Positions 1 to 9,557 of a DNA stretch of 31,161 nt are shown here, one piece after another. The notes below the pieces were generated by a model. That model had not been told where the DNA came from, did not search any database, and worked only from the letters and a program-made list of their open reading frames with translations. The stretch is from Ectocarpus siliculosus. Lineage: Eukaryota > Sar > Phaeophyceae > Ectocarpales > Ectocarpaceae. The DNA lies in assembly GCA_000310025.1 (NCBI GenBank), contig FN648495.1, forward strand, positions 126,990-158,150, read 5' to 3'. Made by a program: the position numbers and the translations under genes. The stretch's first letter is position 1. Each line of letters opens with the position of its first letter.

Positions 1-43
1 GACCCCCCCTCCTGCGGTTCCTGCCTAAGATATTTTATCGCGT
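1..43 (-). repeat. 3' tail fragment of a tRNA-derived SINE, cut by the window edge
   Basis: Read on the minus strand, this stretch shows CGCGATAAAA, then AGGCAGGAACCGCAGGAGG and a G run. It matches the tails of the SINE copies near 25.4 kb and 27.2 kb almost base for base. The tRNA-like head would lie further from the edge on this strand, but past base 43 the similarity fades, so this is either a 5'-truncated copy or a diverged one. Three copies in 31 kb argue for an abundant family. Confidence 0.6.
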
Positions 44-505
44 ATGTACTTGTACCCATGTGGTGGGCCTCTTGGTGAGTGTGTGTGTGCGAGACTTTGT
101 AGACTACTCTTGCACTTGTGCTGTACATGAAACACTTGTACAGCAGCAGTAATAGTATTGCAGACTCTAACCCAAAACACTGCGGCGACCCGGGCGATCA
201 GAATCATTTCCGGCAGCAACGCGTTGCGAACGTTTCCACGACTGCTGTTCCGACCGTGTCACACAGCAGAAAACGTTAGAGAACAGCCGTCCTACTGCTT
301 GGTGTAGGTTGCTGCGTATTCTCTCCTGTCTGTATCACACATGGAGTATAAACTGAAGTGTGGGCTAGGCTAAACTTACCCAAATAAGTCCCGCATCCAG
401 CAGGTGCTCCTCAACCCTCGCTGCAGCACAGAGCTAAACAACCTGAACCGGGGTATCTCTCGAATGGGAACTGGAGCAGTACACCCGCTATTGTAGGTTA
501 TGCAC

Positions 506-552
506 TATGGAAGATGACAATAAAGAGCCGCTCTTTATTGTCATCTTCCATA
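506..552. repeat. 47-bp near-perfect palindrome (23-bp arms, 1-base centre)
   Basis: Bases 506-528 and 530-552 are exact reverse complements, with only base 529 between them. As RNA or single-stranded DNA this would form a 23-bp hairpin with almost no loop. The right arm is followed at 560-584 by a second direct copy differing at one base, and then by a partial third (ATCTTCCACAGG). The structure therefore combines a hairpin with tandem copies, as expected from template switching during repair. Confidence 0.85.
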
Positions 553-597
553 GGTAGGTGCTCTTCATTGTCATCTTCCATAGGATCTTCCACAGGT
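530..597 (+). repeat. Short direct repeat array beside the palindrome
   Basis: The unit beginning GCTCTTTATTGTCATCTTCC at 530 recurs at 560 with one T-to-C change, spaced 30 bases. A partial copy of its end follows from 585. No coding meaning is evident. Confidence 0.7.
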
Positions 598-3307
598 TGT
601 GCAAGACTACCATATTTCCTTCTCACATCCATATATACAGCAGTGCAAGACGGAATTCCGACCCGCGGGTTATCGTCAACTTATGCAATGCAGCAGTAGC
701 AAAATGCGGAGCCGTGGGACTCGGGGCTGTGTTCCGTAAGACGCAGGGGTCGCGGGTGCCGGTGCCGGGCTTTGTTTCGGTGGGCAGGTCAAAGGCATGC
801 GAGGTGTGCTTTGCAGCAAACGTGCGGTATGATGTTGGAGTTTCCGTCCAGCATCTGGTGTACATACTGCATTATGTAGGTGTGACGTGGGTACATACCC
901 GATCACCGCGCACATCGATTGCCAGCGAGTGGCATATTGCAGTCCTGCCTGCTCGTGATCCTCAGCAGCCTATGTCGTACCAGGCGACAGCAGCAGTCTA
1001 CTGCTGTAGTCATTCCCAAACGTGCACGTCAGCAGCCAGCATTTGTTTCCACGCTAGGCGCTCACCCGTCAAGTGCGTGCGGGGCCGCACATCCATCAAA
1101 ATCCGAGATATTGGCGGGAGAGCGGTGGGTTGCTGACCGGCGGTACCCTACTGGCCACGGCGCTGCTGTAGGCAGACGAGATACGACCCACAGCTAGATA
1201 CGACAGGCGTGGAACATACAAGGCCTGGTTCCTGGTATCACGCGCCAGAACGAGAACCAAAATAGCGGGTGATCGTGTACCCTCCTTGCACATCAAATGT
1301 TCTGCATGGCACAGACCCGACCGAGTCGGGAATGATAAACACACACACACGAAAGACAACCCATTCGAGATATACCTTCTAAAAGACACAATCCATGGAC
1401 ACAGCGCCGATCCTCGAACTGCTGTGGCAAGACCAGATAACGGCGGGTGCTGCGTCCACATCGCCGGAGATGTACGTCGCATGGAAGACGAGCAAAGGCT
1501 CTCGTGGATACATCAGGCTTCTAGGATTGGTGGTCTGTGCCAACTATTCAGCCAAACAGCAGCTTTCTCAGCAACCCGCCGTCCACACCACAGCAGCTCT
1601 TGAAATCACGGAAGCATCACTACTTGGCGACCCTCACGGCCGTGGGGCTGTGGACTTCCACAGGAGCACAGCAGTGGTAGAGGCGTGCACACCATATCCA
1701 TGTCACACCATGTACATGTTCCTATCAGGATTCATCAGAAGAGGTCGCTGGTACTCGCCAAGAGTGTGTCGTGCATATGCAAGCAAAGCAAAGTGTCTTC
1801 ACGGGGCATCTCGTGGGCTTGCAGTTTCCCGCTGCACGTTGTCCTCCTCCCTCTTTCTCTCTGCCTACTCCTCGCTTTCTCACACCCCCCCCCTCATGTC
1901 TCACCTTGAAAATGTAATGCCCCTCTTGTTTCCGTGGGTCCCTCCTGTCTGTCCTCTTCTTTTTCCGGCCGCAAACAGGTGTGAGGGGCTCGACGCTCAC
2001 GGCGCTCTCGGCGCTTGCTTCCAGCAGGGGGTGGTTTAGCCCGGAGAAAATGCGGCGAGATTCCGCGAGGAGAGATTGGACGCTTCTTTGCCATGATTGA
2101 TTGTAATATTGTAATCATGTCTACTTTCGAGTGTCTACAAGATGACGTCGGATGTTGCTACTCCGAGGAGTATACGACACCAGACCAAGTCGCTGTGTTG
2201 CTGTCGTTGTCTACTATTCCTCGGTCAGTGTGTGTACCTCCAAACATCCTTGTGAGAAAATACGTACACTTCATCCAAGTATTTTGTTGCATGTGTGCCA
2301 TCACGACAGACTTTGGCCCACATCGATCATTGACGCGGAGGATAGGGCCAACGCACGAAGAGCTTTCTTCTTTACGAAGGAACGTGCGAAAGGGTGGGTT
2401 TCTGTAGTGCATCGTAAACGTAGCGAAGCTTCATCGGGGCCAAGGGAGAAACCTACTACAGCAGTGAAATGGAGCGAGGACGTACCAGAGGTAGGACAGA
2501 GTTCACACGTGCCACAAAGCGAACAACGGACGGGTAAATAAATCATTTTAACTAGGAAAAACAAGTACACACACAGAAAGACTACGACAGTCGTACCCGT
2601 TCGAGATATATACCCACAGCAGTCGAACGGACGGGTACTCCGTTGCAAATATTGGGGAAATGTTGTACCTGGTAGAACTCCTGGGCGGGTGAGGTCTGAG
2701 GGGAGTAAACTGATGTTGAAAATATTGAGGTTTCGTCGGCGGAAGAACCGTTCGTTCCTCCGTGTGGGGCATTCCGTGTAAGATTGCAAGAGACGGCACG
2801 GATAGGAGAGCGGCACCGGGGTGGGCAATATATATCGATCGTCTCCTAAAAACCGAAAATTGCTTAATTACTTGAGATTGTATGGATTAATTAAATATGC
2901 CAGAGCAGTGGCAAGTGTGAGAGGATTCGTAGAAGAACTGTTCCTCCGTACACGATTTCGCTCATACAGAAGCCGGGCTGCACTGACTGACACCTGGTAC
3001 CAAGGCTATTCGTTATTTTTTTGCTGTCGAAGTGTGGGCCGTGTGTGTGCTAGGGGACAGACTTCTGTCCGTGAGCTTACCCGCCTTGAGTTCGATTCCC
3101 CCGACTTTGGCGATTTTTGCACATGGCCAGAGAGCGTCGACCGCATGGCGCTTGCGTCCGAAGTAATTGATCCTGCCTCCATATGTACTCCCCAAACCCA
3201 AAAACAATTAATTAAATCAAACACCCCCATATATATATTCCGACATCCGACACACACGGCGCCGCTCGAACCTCAGAGCAGCAACCAACAAGCAGAGTAC
3301 CGCAAGC

Positions 3308-3330
3308 ATGGGCCTCACCATCAGCAGCAG
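3308..3330 (+). CDS. Possible first exon of an N-myristoylated protein (ARF-like start)
   Basis: An ATG at 3308 opens a 23-base exon reading M-G-L-T-I-S-S and two bases of the next codon. It is followed directly by a good splice donor, GTAAGA. Gly2 with Ser6 fits the N-myristoylation rule, and M-G-L-T-I-S is how ARF GTPases commonly begin. The upstream leader (3255-3307) is purine- and CAG-rich. I could not find the next ARF exon (P-loop GLDAAGKT) anywhere downstream, and the copia element at 4262 would sit in the following intron. This is either an orphan exon, a gene broken by insertions, or chance. Confidence 0.22.
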
Positions 3331-4256
3331 GTAAGAGGCAGATCTAGACCTTGGAACGATGAACCCACCTCTGGTTGTTTGGCTCTGATGCAGGGGGGCT
3401 CGGACAACAGCGCAGAGCAGTTTTCTCTCTGGCAGCGTTGGGGTGCAAAAAAGAGCAAAAAACGTTGGGTTATACTGACGAAAAAAAAGAAAAAAACCCG
3501 GCAAAACGCTTGGCCTCTTGTATCTCCGCACCGCGGTCGGAGAGATCGCATCCGACATATCCGGCCGGTGCGATGTCTCCGATCCCAAATCCAAGATTCA
3601 TGGCGTGCGTGGCAATTGGGCCCATGACCACTTTTTTTTAGCTCCTGTACTGAGGTACCTTGGCGCATCTTTTAGATGCTATATGTATCCTGTACCGTAC
3701 GTTCATGCATCTATCTGCTTGCACACCACCACCTGGTACCGATAACTTTTTGCGTTGTTGGTGGTATGGAGTACCTACCGAAGAGTACTGGGTGCGCGTA
3801 TTCAGCACCGCCATTGCACCGGGAAGGCCTCTGCGTGTATTTATCAGGGCATCACACCGGTCGGAGAGATGGCACCAGGGTGCCTTGAAAAAGCTGGATG
3901 AAACGAAATCTTTGTATTATTTCTGCACACCGGTCGGAGTGATGGCACCGGGGTGCGAAAAAAGCCAAGGGCTTGCAGCCCTGCATGCGGACGTTGATCG
4001 AGTGCCATTTTCCTCCATTCGTGCCAGGCAGCGCTGGGAGACAATCGTCCCAAGCTACCGGGGGTACCCGTCGCATTCTCGCGGGCGCGGCGCGAGGCGC
4101 GCGAGCAAGGCCTCTTTCAACCTCTCGGCGAAGCGATTCGCCTCTCTTTGGCGAGGGGCGCGGACACCGGCGCGGACCTTGCCGACAGGGCTAGAACAGT
4201 GGACGCCGGGGGAATGGGGAGTATTCCACGCCCCTTCCCTCGGGGTGTCTCTTCTT
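3331..4256. other. Unassigned left flank of the copia insertion, with a 30-bp direct repeat
   Basis: No family is recognised. An open plus-strand frame runs from 3660 into the element. A block starting CACACCGGTCGGAG occurs near 3851 and again near 3926, about 30 bases long with two differences. Composition turns GC-rich from about 4060, matching the right flank past 9817, so both flanks appear to belong to one older sequence split by the element. Confidence 0.4.
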
Positions 4257-4261
4257 CGGGG
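4257..4261. repeat. Target site duplication, left copy (CGGGG)
   Basis: These five bases abut the left LTR and are repeated exactly at 9812-9816 outside the right LTR. A 5-bp duplication is typical of Ty1/copia integrases. Confidence 0.9.
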
Positions 4262-4515
4262 TGTTTGTCGGCCGTACTCCGCGTACTTATCGGGTATTGT
4301 TTGTGTAGTGTATTAACTTCAGACGGTGAGGCAACGCCCGTACCCAGGGCGCTGTCGTGCTCAGAAAGGAGGAGTGGCAGCAGGGCTGCTGCACACAACA
4401 AAAGGGGGCCCCGGTGCATCATCACCGTACCCCTACCTAAAAGGTTCTACACCATCTGCGTCACACTTGTACGTACGGCTAACATATCCAAACCATGTCC
4501 GTAGACCCACGAACA
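4262..4515 (-). repeat. 3' LTR of the copia element (254 bp)
   Basis: It begins TGTTCGTGGG and ends CGACAAACA when read in element orientation, so it has the usual TG...CA ends. It reads as identical to the copy at 9558-9811. The purine tract lies immediately upstream of it (4516-4523). Confidence 0.95.
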
Positions 4516-4523
4516 CCCTCCCT
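4516..4523 (-). promoter_or_regulatory. Polypurine tract of the copia element
   Basis: On the minus strand AGGGAGGG sits directly against the 3' LTR. This is where the plus-strand DNA primer of LTR retrotransposons is expected. It is short but exactly placed. Confidence 0.7.
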
Positions 4524-4825
4524 GGTTCTCCACGCAAGTGACTAACCATCAGTGGGGCAAAAACACCCCGGATACATCAATAAAATGCCAATACGGTGGT
4601 CGAGGGGAAACCCGGCGCCCGGGCAAAACCCGTCGAAAATAAATCCCATCCAACACAAACCATTGCTATCACGGCGGATCACAACGGCCGCACTTATCAG
4701 GAAGGCCAAGGCGAAGACAAGAATGCGAGGCAAGCCTCCTACTCCTGCCATTGGGACACAGCCCGCGACAGTAATGCATCTTTCCCCGCATGGTATACAT
4801 GACCTTCCCCAAGCGCTAGAAAATC

Positions 4826-5530
4826 CTACAGAAGCTCCGGCAAATTCATCAGCTTTTTCCGGTGGTACTGCAGGTTGCTCTTGCTAAGAGCCTTGGTGAG
4901 CATGTCTGCATGTTGCTCCGACGTCGACACAAACTTGATCGAGACGTCACCCGACCTAAACAATCCACGAATGAAGTGGTACCGCACGTCGATGTGCTTG
5001 CTACGCGCTGAGCTAAGGGGGTTCTGCACCAAAGCCATGGCCCCCTGATTGTCCTCAAGGACCTGAATGCTACCGCCGCTGGTCTCTGGGGCAATAAACG
5101 AAAGCACTGCACGCACAAACAAAGCTTCTTTCACACCCTCTCCGGCAGCAATGTACTCTGCCTCCGTAGACGACAAAGATACGATAGCTTGCGTCTTGCT
5201 ACCGTGGCTGATGACGGTTCCTCCTAACCGTTGTTGCCAGCCCTGACACCGAACGTCTATCCTCAGCGTCGGCGTAGCTAGCGTCCACGTACACCGCCAG
5301 CCCCAGCCCCGATCCCCGTTTATAGGTGATCCCGAGGTCCCTCGTCTCTTTGAGGTAGGCGAGGATCTTCCGTATCGCCTTCCAGTGCCTCTCGGCAGGG
5401 GCGTGGGCGTGGCGCGCTACCGCACGCACAGCGAACGAGATGTCCGGGCGCGAGAACGTCGACACCCACATCATGCTGCCGATGGCCTCCCTCACCGGCC
5501 ACTCCCCTCCACTTTCGTCATCTCGCTTCG
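4826..5530 (-). pseudogene. copia pol 3' part: end of reverse transcriptase region and RNase H, frameshifted
   Basis: Two frames together carry the tail of copia Pol. The frame down to 5199 has REAIGSMMWVSTFSRPDISF, then the HWKAIRKILAYLK block and the first RNase H aspartate in YVDASYADAEDRRSVSG. The frame from 5176 down to 4826 continues with SSTEAEYIAAGEG (RNase H glutamate), LEDNQGAMAL (aspartate) and SKHIDVRYHFIR, ending at a stop. One extra base near 5226 separates the frames; without it the block would read through the usual conserved linker. About 300 bp of untranslated sequence follow before the purine tract. Confidence 0.9.
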
Positions 5531-5773
5531 GTCAGGTCTACGCCCCTCTGGCGTACCGTCTACGAATGAAAACGTTCCCGTGTCCAAGTGTCCATCGAAC
5601 TCTTCCCTCATGGCCTGTTCCCACCCCTCTCTGTACACAGACTTGGCAACGCCGGCTACGGTCATGGGGGGGGATTCAACGTCACTCGGACGCTTGCCTA
5701 TGGGGGATTCTGTACTCAGCTCGGTCGACGCCAGGGCCCTCACGAAGGCGTCTGGAGAGTTGAGCACGAGGTC

Positions 5774-5917
5774 CTCCGCTCCCAGCAGGAAGTCCTCTGC
5801 CTCTTGGCGCGCGATGTTGGCCTCCTCCGCGCGCTCGCACAGCAGCTCCGCTCCCAGCAGGAAGTCCTCTGCCTCTTGGCGCGCGATGTTGGCCTCCTCC
5901 GCGCGCTCGCACAGCAG
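5774..5917 (-). repeat. 72-bp tandem duplication inside copia pol
   Basis: Bases 5774-5845 and 5846-5917 are the same 72-bp unit in tandem. On the coding strand it encodes 24 residues starting LLCERAEEANIARQ, so the duplication keeps the frame. It lies in the Glu/Ala-rich spacer between integrase and reverse transcriptase. Confidence 0.9.
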
Positions 5918-6213
5918 CGCTTGCACCGCCCTCGCCTCTAGCCCTTCCACCACGTCGACCACACACGCGAGCATCCAGTGGGTGTACTCCTCCGTGCTGG
6001 TGATGGGCAGGGTGGGCAGCCCGGCCGCCGATGCATGGCGGGCGAGCAGACCTTCGGCACTCGTTGACGACTCGTACCTCGTGTTCCGGCGAGGGTTCTC
6101 CCTGAGTCGGCGGCTGGTGAGTTCGGCCGGCTCGCCAAAGCGGGCGAGCCTCCGTTCCTCGGGCCCGCGGAGCGCCGGAATATCCGTGTCGCTGCCGCTG
6201 TCGCTGCCGCCAC

Positions 6214-6215
<2 letters not shown>

Positions 6216-6257
<42 letters not shown>
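6216..6257. repeat. (GCT)14 microsatellite encoding poly-Ser on the minus strand
   Basis: Fourteen uninterrupted GCT units are read as AGC serine codons in the pol spacer. A pure triplet tract of this length is prone to length change; being in frame it would only alter the serine count. Confidence 0.95.
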
Positions 6258-6258
<1 letters not shown>

Positions 6259-8186
6259 GGCGGTCGTCCTCGCCGCCGCCCACATCGGCCATCCCGGTCG
6301 ACGTGGTAGATGGGGCGACGCTCGCGCCCTCCCTGCTCGAGGGGGCGCCATCGCCAGCGTCGCCCGCGCCCGACTCCTGGGGCGCGGCCGGCGGCGCCGC
6401 CGGCGCATCGCGCGCGGGCGGCTCCGCGGGCCCCGGGTTTGCCGTCGTGTCAAGGTGGAAACCTCCATCCTCAGGTTCTCCCTCCGCCCTCCCTCCACCG
6501 TGGCATGACGCACCCCCTCCGCCCTCGTGCTCCCCAGTCGTGAGCTCCTCGTCCTCCTCTGCAATGGGAGGCAGCGGCTGGGGGTGCGCGGTCGGGGCGG
6601 CGGGCACAGATTGCCAGGTGAAGTTGCGAGTGGTGATCGCTTGGCGTTTTTCGTTCAGGATGCGTACGCAATCACGGTTTGTGTTGATTCCAGGGCCGAG
6701 GTAAAAACACTTTTTTGCTTTCGGCTCTGACTTGTGCGTGCGCTTGACCTTGTATACGGCGGGTTTGAGGAACGGGTACGTCGCCTCTGGGGGAGGTGGG
6801 TGCCCGTGCCACATTTCGTACGGCGATTTCTTGTCCGGGTTGGATGTGGTGGAGGTGCAGTTCAGGGCGTTGCATGCCCAAGCTGTGGCTTCGGCCCAAA
6901 GGGAGGGGTAGCTTGGTGCTTCGGGGTAAAGAATCGTCGCTTGTATGCGGGCGGCTAGTGCTGCATCCTTTATCAGTCCCAGTGCTCTCTCAGCTACACC
7001 GTTGTATTCTGGGCTGTATGCGGGGGTGAACTCCTGCTTGATGCAATACTTGCGGCACAGCTTTCCGAACTCTCCCTCGAAAAACTCTCCTCCGTTGTCA
7101 GACCGCACGACCATGACCTCGGATGGGGCTCCGTCTGCCCTGTTTTCCGCTAGGTATCTCTCGAATGCCTCTGCAGCGTCTGACTTGTTTTTCAAGAAGT
7201 AGACGCGGTTCCACCTCGTGCAGTCATCCCTTACAATGAGAGTGTACCACTTCCCCCCCAAGCTCTGCACCCTTGCCTTCCCACTCAAATCCACGAACAC
7301 TCTCTGCAGTTTCTTAACTGCTCGGGTTGACGTCCTGTTGGGGATGGGCTTGGATGGCCCCTTTGCCGTCGAGCACCCCATGCACTCCCGGAGCTGGCCC
7401 ACCAGAGTCACCCCTTGCTGCTTCGCCGTGTTCTTCAGCAGCACCTCGTGGGAGTGGCCGTGCGCGCAGTGGAAGTCGTTGATGTCAACGGGGGTGCGGT
7501 TCGCTTTCGCGTTACCAGGAGCAATTATGGCACAGGCTAGTTCCCTACCCGACTCTATGCGGTGACCAGTCTGAACGAACAGGTCCCCCCATAGAGGGAA
7601 GTACACCGACTCCCCCCCACCAACGAACACCTCCAACTCACGCTCGTCTGCGGCTAAGCGGCCCTTGGTTTGCTTCAAAAGGGCTGTGAGGGACACGAGG
7701 TTGTAATTCAGCTCCGGCACATGAGCGACCCGTTTCAACAGCAGGTCTGTGGTCCCAACGCGAGAACCGATGGACACCCTCACGTCGCCGTAGCCTACTA
7801 TGGCGAAGGCTTGCTTCCCTGCGGCGACACTCAAACGTCGATCGCACTCATGGTAGTTTTCGAACGCGTTAGCGCTCGGGAACATGTGGTTGGTTGCGCC
7901 GGTATCGGCCACAAACCTTTCCTGCCTGGCCTGCTCTACACCCCCTCGATCAACGACTCTGTTCCACTCGCCTGTGAAGTCACGGACCACTAGCGCCTCC
8001 TCTGCCACGTCCAGTGCGGTGGCGTCCAAGACCGGCAGCTCCACCGCGAGCACTGCCTGCTCGGACGAGCACTTGCTCTTGTCGTGTCCGTAGCCCAGGC
8101 ATTTCTCGCATCGCAGGGGCTCCGGCTTGGTACAGGCGGCCGCCTGGTGACCCTTCTCTCCGCACCGGAAGCAGCGGCCGTGCATG

Positions 8187-9515
8187 CTACCTGCACCGCC
8201 GCCGCCTCCGCCGCTGTTGCCACCACCACCGCCCTTGCGACCACCCCCTTTCCCCTTCTGGCTGCCACCGCCGCCGCCGCCCTTGCTGTGGCCGCCGCTG
8301 TTGCGGCCCGGGCGCTCCGCCCCTGTTGCCACCGTCGCTCGCGAGGAAAGCATGCTCCGCCTTCCGCTGGCCCTTCGTGGCCCTCCTCCCCTCCGGGAGG
8401 CTCGCGTGCACGGTACTGACTACCCTGATTATCTCGCCCCGGTCCAGGTTTGTAGCCGTCTCCAACAAGAATTTGGCTTGTTGGTACTCGGGTGGAAGGG
8501 CATCGACAAAGTGTGCGAGAACAAAGGGTGTGTCAGCGTTGAGCCCTTTTTCCCGCAGTCGTGAGTACAGCAGCTCGAGCGTGTATAGATGCTCGACAGG
8601 GTTGCTGTTGCTGTGTGCGGGGATCGTGAATCGAAACATCTTCTTCATGAGGGCTTGTTTCGAGCCCTGCGACTCCGGGTTGTGTACTTTGTCGAGCTCC
8701 GCAAGGATCTCCTTTGCGGTCTCGCATTTATTCACGATTGCCTTGTCGGCTTCTCGGACGATGGCTGTAGTCACAAAGTGGAACGCCTGGAGGCCCCTCT
8801 GAACCTCATCACTTGTGTAGCCCAAGCTATACAGCTCCGAGCTAGGCCTGTTTGGGTCACCGACGGGTGCGTGCTTCTCGGCGTTGCCGATAAGCTGCCC
8901 GTCCAAGCCTACGGTTTTTGCGGCTTGAATAAGGGCCTTCCTCCACGAGTCGTACCCGTGGCCGCGACTCTCCCCTTCGAGACGCGGTGCATTGACCGTA
9001 ACACGTTTTTGGCTACTACTGCTGTACCCATCAAAAAATGCTCCGGCCCCTCGAATCGCGGTTTGCTCACCTTGGGGGTTTAACCCCCTCGCTTCCCCGC
9101 GGTCCGGTCCTACGCCCGGGCTCATTCCGGCTGGCCCCACAGGATTCGCTCCCGATCTACCTGCCCAGCCAGTCGTCACTCTCGCTGGAACCCCAGGACT
9201 CGCTCCCGGTATGTTGTCCCAGCTGCTTTCCCGCGGGTGATTTCGCCCATCACGGGCCGTTTCCTGGGAAAACGCCCCGCCGCCCCCAGGCGGCAGAGCC
9301 TCTCTCTGGCTTGGGACGGCAGCACCGCCGCCCCTACTGGCATCGCCCGCCACGGCGTCACCAGGCTCCTTCCTCTTCAACTCCATCACTACGCTCATCA
9401 GCTGCGATAACTGGCCCTCCAGCCGCGCAATCGCCGGATCCTCGGCGTGTTGCTGTTGCGTGGCTGAGGTCTCTACCCCCAGCCCTGCGACGGAACCGCT
9501 GTCCGACGCAGACAT
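8187..9515 (-). CDS. copia Gag (UBN2 / Retrotran_gag_2 domain), shifted out of the pol frame
   Basis: The frame opens with ATG at 9515, 42 bases inside the 5' LTR. An acidic, Gly/Pro-rich N-terminus is followed by a helical Gag core recognisable as the copia UBN2 type: YDSWRKALIQAAKT, then YTSDEVQRGLQAFHFVTTAI, the SKQALMKKMFRFTI block, and FVLAHFVDALPPEYQ. This particle-forming protein normally continues in frame into the zinc knuckles. Here the frame changes near 8300 at a CCCGGG run: one base too many puts the knuckles and Pol in the next frame, and the listed C-terminus (about 38 residues of Arg/Gln/Trp) is out-of-frame sequence. It could be a +1 programmed shift, but a mutation in the GC-rich run is more likely. 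Confidence 0.88.
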   Translation of the reverse strand: MSASDSGSVAGLGVETSATQQQHAEDPAIARLEGQLSQLMSVVMELKRKEPGDAVAGDASRGGGAAVPSQREALPPGGGGAFSQETARDGRNHPRESSWDNIPGASPGVPARVTTGWAGRSGANPVGPAGMSPGVGPDRGEARGLNPQGEQTAIRGAGAFFDGYSSSSQKRVTVNAPRLEGESRGHGYDSWRKALIQAAKTVGLDGQLIGNAEKHAPVGDPNRPSSELYSLGYTSDEVQRGLQAFHFVTTAIVREADKAIVNKCETAKEILAELDKVHNPESQGSKQALMKKMFRFTIPAHSNSNPVEHLYTLELLYSRLREKGLNADTPFVLAHFVDALPPEYQQAKFLLETATNLDRGEIIRVVSTVHASLPEGRRATKGQRKAEHAFLASDGGNRGGAPGPQQRRPQQGRRRRWQPEGERGWSQGRWWWQQRRRRRRCR

Positions 9516-9539
9516 GACCCGATGCGGCTATCCCTCGAG

Positions 9540-9557
9540 GGACAATCAACTCTAGAG
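9540..9557 (-). promoter_or_regulatory. Expected primer-binding site region of the copia element
   Basis: Directly inside the 5' LTR the minus strand reads CTCTAGAGTTGATTGTCC. It does not begin with TGG, the complement of a mature tRNA 3' end, so priming by an intact tRNA tail is not evident. Its complement could be an anticodon-arm segment, as in Drosophila copia, which uses a cut initiator tRNA. The identity of the primer is unresolved. Confidence 0.4.

Larger units (their letters stand above)
44..3300. other. No recognisable gene; ACAGCAGT-motif-rich intergenic DNA
   Basis: Several open frames occur here (for example plus strand 1395-2039, 2015-2407 and 2821-3627), but none shows a protein family motif, a repeated domain or a convincing splice pattern. 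I treat them as chance. The stretch is notable for repeated occurrences of ACAGCAGT or its complement (near 640, 690, 990, 1668, 2457 and 2611) and for the palindrome listed separately. Short CA-rich microsatellite runs occur near 1340 and 2570. Confidence 0.5.
5492..8300 (-). pseudogene. copia pol 5' part: zinc knuckles, protease, integrase, truncated reverse transcriptase
   Basis: Residue numbers count from the codon at 8353. A Gly-rich linker is followed by two CX2CX4HX4C zinc knuckles (61-74 and 82-95), the aspartic protease motif DTGA (150-153), the HHCC integrase zinc domain (H295, H300, C324, C327) and the DDE catalytic residues D355, D419 and E455. A long Pro/Ala/Gly- and Ser-rich spacer follows, including 14 consecutive serines and a 24-residue duplication. 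The reverse transcriptase begins with YREGWEQAMREEF and FVDGTPEGRRP and then stops abruptly, so the whole palm including the YVDD-type active site is missing. The protein would be catalytically dead for reverse transcription. The knuckles lie in this frame although they belong to Gag. Confidence 0.92.

Noticed and set aside
3080-3110. tRNA T-arm-like GAGTTCGATTCCCCC
   Set aside because: There is no matching A box or foldable upstream half; an isolated B-box-like match is not enough.
2821-3627. Plus-strand open frame of 268 codons
   Set aside because: No ATG start at its beginning, no family motif, and it runs through A-rich and CA-rich low-complexity sequence.
6216-6257. CRISPR-like or structured array
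   Set aside because: It is a simple trinucleotide microsatellite inside coding sequence; there are no spacers.
5385-6704. Long plus-strand open frame of 439 codons across the copia element
   Set aside because: It lies antisense to pol, is dominated by Ser/Leu/Pro from the GC-rich spacer, and has no motif. The minus strand carries the real integrase and protease residues.
8014-8802. Plus-strand open frame of 262 codons
   Set aside because: It is a reverse-strand shadow of the Gly-rich Gag/zinc-knuckle region; Arg/Pro-rich composition only.
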